The notes under the pieces are model-generated. The model was given only the letters and a program-made list of their open reading frames with translations. It made no database searches and had not been told where the DNA came from. A stretch of DNA of 58,174 nucleotides from Deltaproteobacteria bacterium (GTDB lineage Bacteria; Desulfobacterota; Dissulfuribacteria; Dissulfuribacterales; QOAL01): contig JALSNW010000007.1 of assembly GCA_026986785.1 (NCBI GenBank), positions 1 to 58,174 of the forward strand, written 5' to 3'. Positions 54,465 through 58,174 of this stretch are shown in pieces; within the stretch, counting starts at the first letter, position 1; each line of letters starts with the position of its first letter. The translations under genes were made by a program, and so were the position numbers.

Positions 54465-55430
54465 ATGCGCCTCAAAATACGACTGACTATTGCCACAGTA
54501 GTGATGACTGCGGTGCTGATATGTGCAGGACTCGTCGCACCGCGGCAGTCTTCAGCTGCAAATGGTCTTGTGACAATCGAATGGTTATCGAAGCACCTCA
54601 ATGACAAAGGATTGATAATCCTGGATGTGAGGACTTTCCCTAAGTACATCAAGAGTCATATCCCAGGTGCCATCAGGGCCTTTGGGCCCTGGCAGGTAAC
54701 AAATGCCGACTTCATTGGTTTCATGACACCGCCAGTGGAACAATTGGAAAATATGCTCAGGGGATTTGGGGTATCAAACGACTCCCTGATCATAATCTAT
54801 GATCAGGGCATGACTTCCAGTGATACCTCGAAAAGTGCAAGGGCACTGTGGACATTGCACTATCTTGGACACACCAAATGCGCCATCTTAAATGGCGGAT
54901 TCAATGCCTGGGAGCAGAGGGAAAAACCCATCACTACCCAGCCAGCAGTACCCATGACAGGAACATTCAAGGCCAAAGTTGTGTCCAACAAGCTTATAAC
55001 CCTTGACGAGGTGAAGAAGAAACTCGGCAAAAAGAATTGCTGGTTTGTAGATCTCAGACAGCCCCATGAGCACTTTGGCCATGAAAAGAAGAGCTATATA
55101 TCTCGTTTTGGCCACCTTAGAGGCTCTCTTCTCATGCCATCTGCATATATGACCATAGGAGGACAGGATTTTTCACCTGCTTATCTAAGGAGCAAAGACA
55201 AATTGAGGCATATGGCAGCCGGGTGCGGTATCCCATCCGATCCGAATGCAGAGATTGTTGTCTATAGCAATACAGGTCTTGATGCTGCTCTGGGATATTT
55301 TGTCCTGAACGAGATCCTGGGTTACAAAAATGTAAGATTGTTTGATGGTTCCATGCTTGAGGCTTCCAAAGACAAGGATGTGCCAATCACCAGGTATTCC
55401 TGGGGTTGGAATGATTACAGAAATAAATAG
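54465..55430 (+). CDS. Exported tandem-domain rhodanese, catalytic Cys replaced by Ser
   Basis: A 321-residue paralogue of the preceding protein, with a signal peptide (MRLKIRLTIATVVMTAVLIC...). The first domain has IYDQGMTSSD at the active position; the second has VVYSNTGLDAALGYF, with Ser268 (codon AGC) in place of the catalytic Cys. It is not a recoded TGA. It should not be an active sulfurtransferase, and may bind ligand or partner. GGAGG lies 8 nt before the ATG and the gap from the previous gene is 21 nt. Confidence 0.9.
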   Translation: MRLKIRLTIATVVMTAVLICAGLVAPRQSSAANGLVTIEWLSKHLNDKGLIILDVRTFPKYIKSHIPGAIRAFGPWQVTNADFIGFMTPPVEQLENMLRGFGVSNDSLIIIYDQGMTSSDTSKSARALWTLHYLGHTKCAILNGGFNAWEQREKPITTQPAVPMTGTFKAKVVSNKLITLDEVKKKLGKKNCWFVDLRQPHEHFGHEKKSYISRFGHLRGSLLMPSAYMTIGGQDFSPAYLRSKDKLRHMAAGCGIPSDPNAEIVVYSNTGLDAALGYFVLNEILGYKNVRLFDGSMLEASKDKDVPITRYSWGWNDYRNK

Positions 55431-55457
55431 ACGAAGGGTGAGGGAGGTAAAAAACCT

Positions 55458-56336
55458 ATGAGGAGAAGTTGTATTAGCGTTACAATCGTAATAGCTGCTG
55501 CATTCATACTGACAGCCATTGGGAATGCCCGTGCAGGGGCACCACTGACCAATGCGGAAGGTGTTGGAGGGGTTGCCCTAAATCCCATGGCATATATCGC
55601 CAATCCTATCAAAGAGGGAGAAAAGGGTCTTTTTGGTGCTGGTATCGTATCAAAACCCCAACTTGGTATCTGGAATATCAGATTGTCTGAAAGCGGGGTA
55701 AACTGGTTTACCATAGGCGGTAATATCTCTTTTTTCAACAGGCTGGAACTCGGCTATTCCCATGAATTCATCGACATAGAAGACGTTCCAAAAACTGTTG
55801 ACAAGAACAATTTCACATTCAAGTTGAATCTTATCAAGGAAAATGATTTTGGCACGAAATTCCTACCAGCATTGTCTTTCGGAGGCATCTATAAGACAAC
55901 CGATGCTGACGATGACTTTGCCCTCAAAGACACAGAGGACTTCGACTTTTATTTCGTGGCCACGAAGATGATTCCTGGATTGCCTGTACCACTCATCCTC
56001 AACGCAGGTGTGCTCAACACCAAGGGTTATGTAAGAGGAGTTCTTGGTTTTGGAGATGACAGGGCCTGGGTATTTTTTGGCAATATAGATACAATACTCT
56101 TCGACAAGTTCATCGTTGGCTGGGAGTATGAACAAGAGGCCGAGGTAGGAGACGTGTTCAAGGGAGAAAAAGGGCAAAAACACACTACCCACTCCATGTG
56201 GGAGGCACATGTAGCATATATGTATAATGAGCACCTGACACTTGTAGGTTCATGGGCCTACACTGGGGATAGTGACTCGAGTGGCCAGGCTGCATTCGAT
56301 CATGCCTATGTCCTCTCACTGCAATACGCTTTTTAG
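55458..56336 (+). CDS. Outer-membrane beta-barrel protein (DUF3034-like)
   Basis: A 292-residue exported protein: signal peptide 1-27, then many amphipathic strands (LGIWNIRLSESGVNWFTIGGNIS, LELGYSHEFIDI, FKLNLIKENDFG, GFGDDRAWVFFGN, HVAYMYNEHLTLVGSWAYTG) and a terminal Phe (LQYAF), as expected of barrels assembled by Bam. It resembles the DUF3034 group by memory. Last gene of the operon, GGAGG 10 nt before the ATG. A porin for the substrate or the outer part of an electron conduit is inference. Confidence 0.85.
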   Translation: MRRSCISVTIVIAAAFILTAIGNARAGAPLTNAEGVGGVALNPMAYIANPIKEGEKGLFGAGIVSKPQLGIWNIRLSESGVNWFTIGGNISFFNRLELGYSHEFIDIEDVPKTVDKNNFTFKLNLIKENDFGTKFLPALSFGGIYKTTDADDDFALKDTEDFDFYFVATKMIPGLPVPLILNAGVLNTKGYVRGVLGFGDDRAWVFFGNIDTILFDKFIVGWEYEQEAEVGDVFKGEKGQKHTTHSMWEAHVAYMYNEHLTLVGSWAYTGDSDSSGQAAFDHAYVLSLQYAF

Positions 56337-56395
56337 ATAGGACTTGGAATCAATATAAGCAAAATAGCAGGGGAACCATCCATAATACGCTCTAC

Positions 56396-56424
56396 GGGCC
56401 CTTTGAAAGGGCCCTTTCTATTTT
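56396..56424 (+). terminator. Strong Rho-independent terminator after the porin gene
   Basis: GGGCCCTT, loop TGA, AAGGGCCC forms an 8-bp GC-rich stem followed by TTTCTATTTT. It is 59 nt after the porin stop and closes the cytochrome-rhodanese-rhodanese-porin operon. Confidence 0.9.
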
Positions 56425-56648
56425 ATCCGATTGGTCTTTTCGTCGAGGGGCTGGCTTGCGCCCAAAGGCTCCAGACAACAACCCAAGCCTACAGAAAAAT
56501 ATTCGACATACGCTTCCCATTCAGCCTAATCAGCAACCCTTGCGAGCTGCATAATCTGGGTTTAACTTCCAGGGGCTATAATTTGAGATCCTGTCTATAA
56601 TACTGTTTGTTTTCGATATCCATTTATAATGAAAGAGGCTTAGTAAGG
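56425..56648. promoter_or_regulatory. Gap with three TATAAT boxes before the HAD gene
   Basis: Three perfect TATAAT hexamers lie on the plus strand at 56576-56581, 56596-56601 and 56625-56630, none with a good -35. The last would give a very short leader for the gene at 56649. No gene is recognised between the terminator and the HAD gene. Confidence 0.3.
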
Positions 56649-57293
56649 ATGAATGATCGAGCACTACTTCTCGATATGGACGGTGTGGTTTTGGACAGCA
56701 TGCATTACCATGTGGCAGCCTGGATGAAGGCCCTTGCCGAAAAGGGCTTCAACGTGAAAAAGGAATTGCTTTACCTATACGAGGGGGCCCTTGAACCAGA
56801 TGTCGCAGTGAGACTATTCTCTTCCCAGGGTTGTAAAATGGATAGACAAAGGTTTCATGCAATACTCAAACGTCAGAAAGAGATCTTTGTAACGGAATAC
56901 AAGGGGTTTGTAAGGCCCTTTCCAGAGATACAGGACGTAATTTCAACTATCAAAGCTAATGGGGTGAGGCTTGCCCTTGTGACCAGTTCCCACAAGGAAA
57001 TACTGGATGCGGTGTTGCCAGAGAAACTTGTCTGCTTATTTGATGAGGTTATCACCGGGGACCAGGTAATAAGGAGAAAACCTCATCCAGATCCTTATCT
57101 ACAGGCCTTGAAGGCCTTGGCCCTGGACAGAGGGACAGGGGCCACTGCAGTTGAAAACGCCCCTTCTGGGATAAAATCTGCCAAGGCAGCAGGGTTGAAG
57201 ACGATTGCCATCACCACGACTCTGTCTCCAGAGCGACTCAAGGAGGCAGATGTAGTTATTGAGCATCATCGCCAGTTACTGGACATGATATGA
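56649..57293 (+). CDS. HAD-superfamily phosphatase (beta-phosphoglucomutase-like)
   Basis: A 214-residue HAD-IA hydrolase: motif I LLDMDGVVLDSMHYH (nucleophile Asp), motif II LALVTSSHKEI, motif III Lys in RRKPHPDPY, and motif IV VENAPSGIKSAKAAG. A helical cap lies between motifs I and II. The start is ATG at 56649; the open frame from 56607 adds 14 residues unlike the family. GAGG lies 10 nt upstream. Sugar phosphate phosphatase or phosphomutase; the exact substrate is unknown. Confidence 0.88.
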   Translation: MNDRALLLDMDGVVLDSMHYHVAAWMKALAEKGFNVKKELLYLYEGALEPDVAVRLFSSQGCKMDRQRFHAILKRQKEIFVTEYKGFVRPFPEIQDVISTIKANGVRLALVTSSHKEILDAVLPEKLVCLFDEVITGDQVIRRKPHPDPYLQALKALALDRGTGATAVENAPSGIKSAKAAGLKTIAITTTLSPERLKEADVVIEHHRQLLDMI

Positions 57294-57327
57294 AAAAATA
57301 TAGGCTCATCCCAAAGGGGATTTCAAT

Positions 57328-58174
57328 TTGACTGAACAGCCTGTTTTCAAGGCCGTTAGCCCCACGAGGTTATCAAAGATCTTTCATCCATCTGCTCGAT
57401 TGGATGGACGGGCCATTAGAATATTGGGCCCCAGACTGATACTTCCTTTTATCTTATTTGCCGTCTGCTTTCCCAATGATCTCCACGCCTCTGTCAAACA
57501 GCACGTGGATGTAACTGTTACAGGGGTAGAAGGTAGACTCAAGGAGAATGTACTAAAACTCCTTGAAATCTACAGGGAAAGAACAGGGCCAGGGCTTAGT
57601 CCTGGCAGGATAAGGTTTCTTCACAAGAAGGCCTGTGAGGATATAAGCCATGCCCTTGAACCATTTGGCTATTTCAGATGTAGCATACAAAGCAACCTCA
57701 GTCCCCCGGAAAGAGAGGGCCAACCCTGGAAGGCTACCTATAGAATAGATCCGGGGCCGAGGATAAGGATAGCTCAGGTTATTTTCCAGATAAAAGGCCC
57801 TGGCAAGGGCCTGAAAGCCTTCTCCACACCCCTTCCTTTTAAGAGGGGCCAGCCACTGGATCAGCAGGCATACGAAGGGTTCAAGGAGAAGCTGCTGGCC
57901 TTGGCCAAGGCCAATGGGTTTGTTGATGCCCATTTTGTCAAACACAACATAATAATCGATCTCAAGAGATATGAAGCACGTATAGAGCTCGTCTTCGATA
58001 CAGGCCCCCGATATTTTTTTGGCCATGTCTCCTTTGCAGGTACAGGGCTGAGCCCTGATTTTTTAAAAGGATATGCAGAGATAAAGGATGGTGAAGTCTT
58101 TGACCAGGCCAGGCTTGTCAAGATAAAGGCCAGGCTTCTCGATTCTGGATATTTCAAGAGTGTGGAAATACGCC
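57328..58174 (+). CDS. TamA/BamA-like outer-membrane assembly protein, N-terminal part
   Basis: Open to the window edge with no stop; 282 codons seen. It starts TTG at 57328 with AAGGGGA 7 nt upstream; no ATG precedes the first domain. A hydrophobic signal segment LGPRLILPFILFAVC (about 33-47) leads to POTRA-type domains: VDVTVTGVEGRLKENVLK, YRIDPGPRIRIAQVIFQI, FDTGPRYFFGHVSFAG and ARLLDSGYFKSVEIR. The order matches TamA, which inserts outer-membrane proteins with TamB. The barrel is outside the window. 34 nt after the HAD gene. Confidence 0.85.
   Translation, partial: MTEQPVFKAVSPTRLSKIFHPSARLDGRAIRILGPRLILPFILFAVCFPNDLHASVKQHVDVTVTGVEGRLKENVLKLLEIYRERTGPGLSPGRIRFLHKKACEDISHALEPFGYFRCSIQSNLSPPEREGQPWKATYRIDPGPRIRIAQVIFQIKGPGKGLKAFSTPLPFKRGQPLDQQAYEGFKEKLLALAKANGFVDAHFVKHNIIIDLKRYEARIELVFDTGPRYFFGHVSFAGTGLSPDFLKGYAEIKDGEVFDQARLVKIKARLLDSGYFKSVEIR

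Noticed and set aside
55260-55275. A second selenocysteine at the Ser position of the Cys-less rhodanese
   Set aside because: The codon is AGC for serine, not TGA.
1-58174. CRISPR arrays, insertion sequences, prophage genes or rRNA
   Set aside because: I saw no regularly spaced repeats, transposase, integrase or rRNA segments in any region.

Overview
The window looks like chromosome from an anaerobic, motile, Gram-negative bacterium of the Desulfobacterota (former Deltaproteobacteria), probably a sulfur- or metal-cycling one. The reasons are LPS and outer-membrane genes (kdsB, a TamA-like protein, a porin), a complete Che operon with MotAB, a two-subunit biotin-dependent carboxylase, a membrane polyferredoxin next to a CXXC small protein, a multihaem cytochrome cluster, and a probable selenocysteine codon. 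Base composition is moderate and fairly even. I saw no insertion sequences, CRISPR arrays or prophage. The species cannot be fixed from the sequence alone.

Layout. 1-1.5 kb: end of a thioredoxin gene and aroB. 1.5-10.7 kb (minus): a chemotaxis operon read cheY-cheB-cheR-cheA-cheW-dnaJ-like-MCP, closed by a hairpin terminator. 10.9-16.9 kb: ileS, a CDP-alcohol phosphatidyltransferase, rsmI and kdsB, with murI convergent. 17-23.8 kb: phosphofructokinase, a large TPR lipoprotein, rlmN, ihfA, a sugar-nucleotide-epimerase-like protein and a CBS-ACT protein. 24.1-30.9 kb: panE, rho, rpmE, prfA, prmC, motA and motB. 30.9-41.2 kb (minus): cobD, a SLOG-like protein, rdgB, a polyferredoxin with a CD1871A-type microprotein and a thiamine-binding-like protein, tRNA-Cys, aroF, fmdB, an HExxH protein, birA and the carboxylase pair. 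41.6-51.5 kb: tRNA-Val, pabB-pabC, a metallo-hydrolase, an HD protein, bcp, a DUF89 protein, pyk, glgP and tRNA-Leu.

The most interesting region is 51.5-56.4 kb. Two apparent open reading frames (52098-52289 and 52515-53444) are in the same frame, separated only by one TGA codon with no other stop between. Directly after the TGA lies a stem-loop whose apical loop is AGGTAA, placed as in bacterial SECIS elements. I read this as one selenocysteine-containing periplasmic cytochrome of 448 residues with eleven CxxCH haem sites. It is followed, each with a strong ribosome binding site and 21-27 nt gaps, by two exported tandem-domain rhodaneses (one with a catalytic Cys, one with Ser in its place) and an outer-membrane barrel protein, then a strong terminator. 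A divergent helix-turn-helix protein with a cysteine-rich two-CW-like domain sits upstream, and TACCACA repeats lie between the two. The gene content recalls the Geobacter ext-type (extHIJKL) clusters as I remember them. I infer a periplasm/outer-membrane system for electron transfer to, or chemistry on, a sulfur or selenium compound.

Many genes are tightly packed: ATGA or TAATG start-stop overlaps couple cheY/cheB, the phosphatidyltransferase/rsmI, the TPR gene/rlmN, and the three genes of the polyferredoxin cluster. Two convergent pairs (kdsB/murI, rlmN/ihfA) overlap at their 3' ends. Several start codons were moved to fit ribosome binding sites, as noted in the entries.
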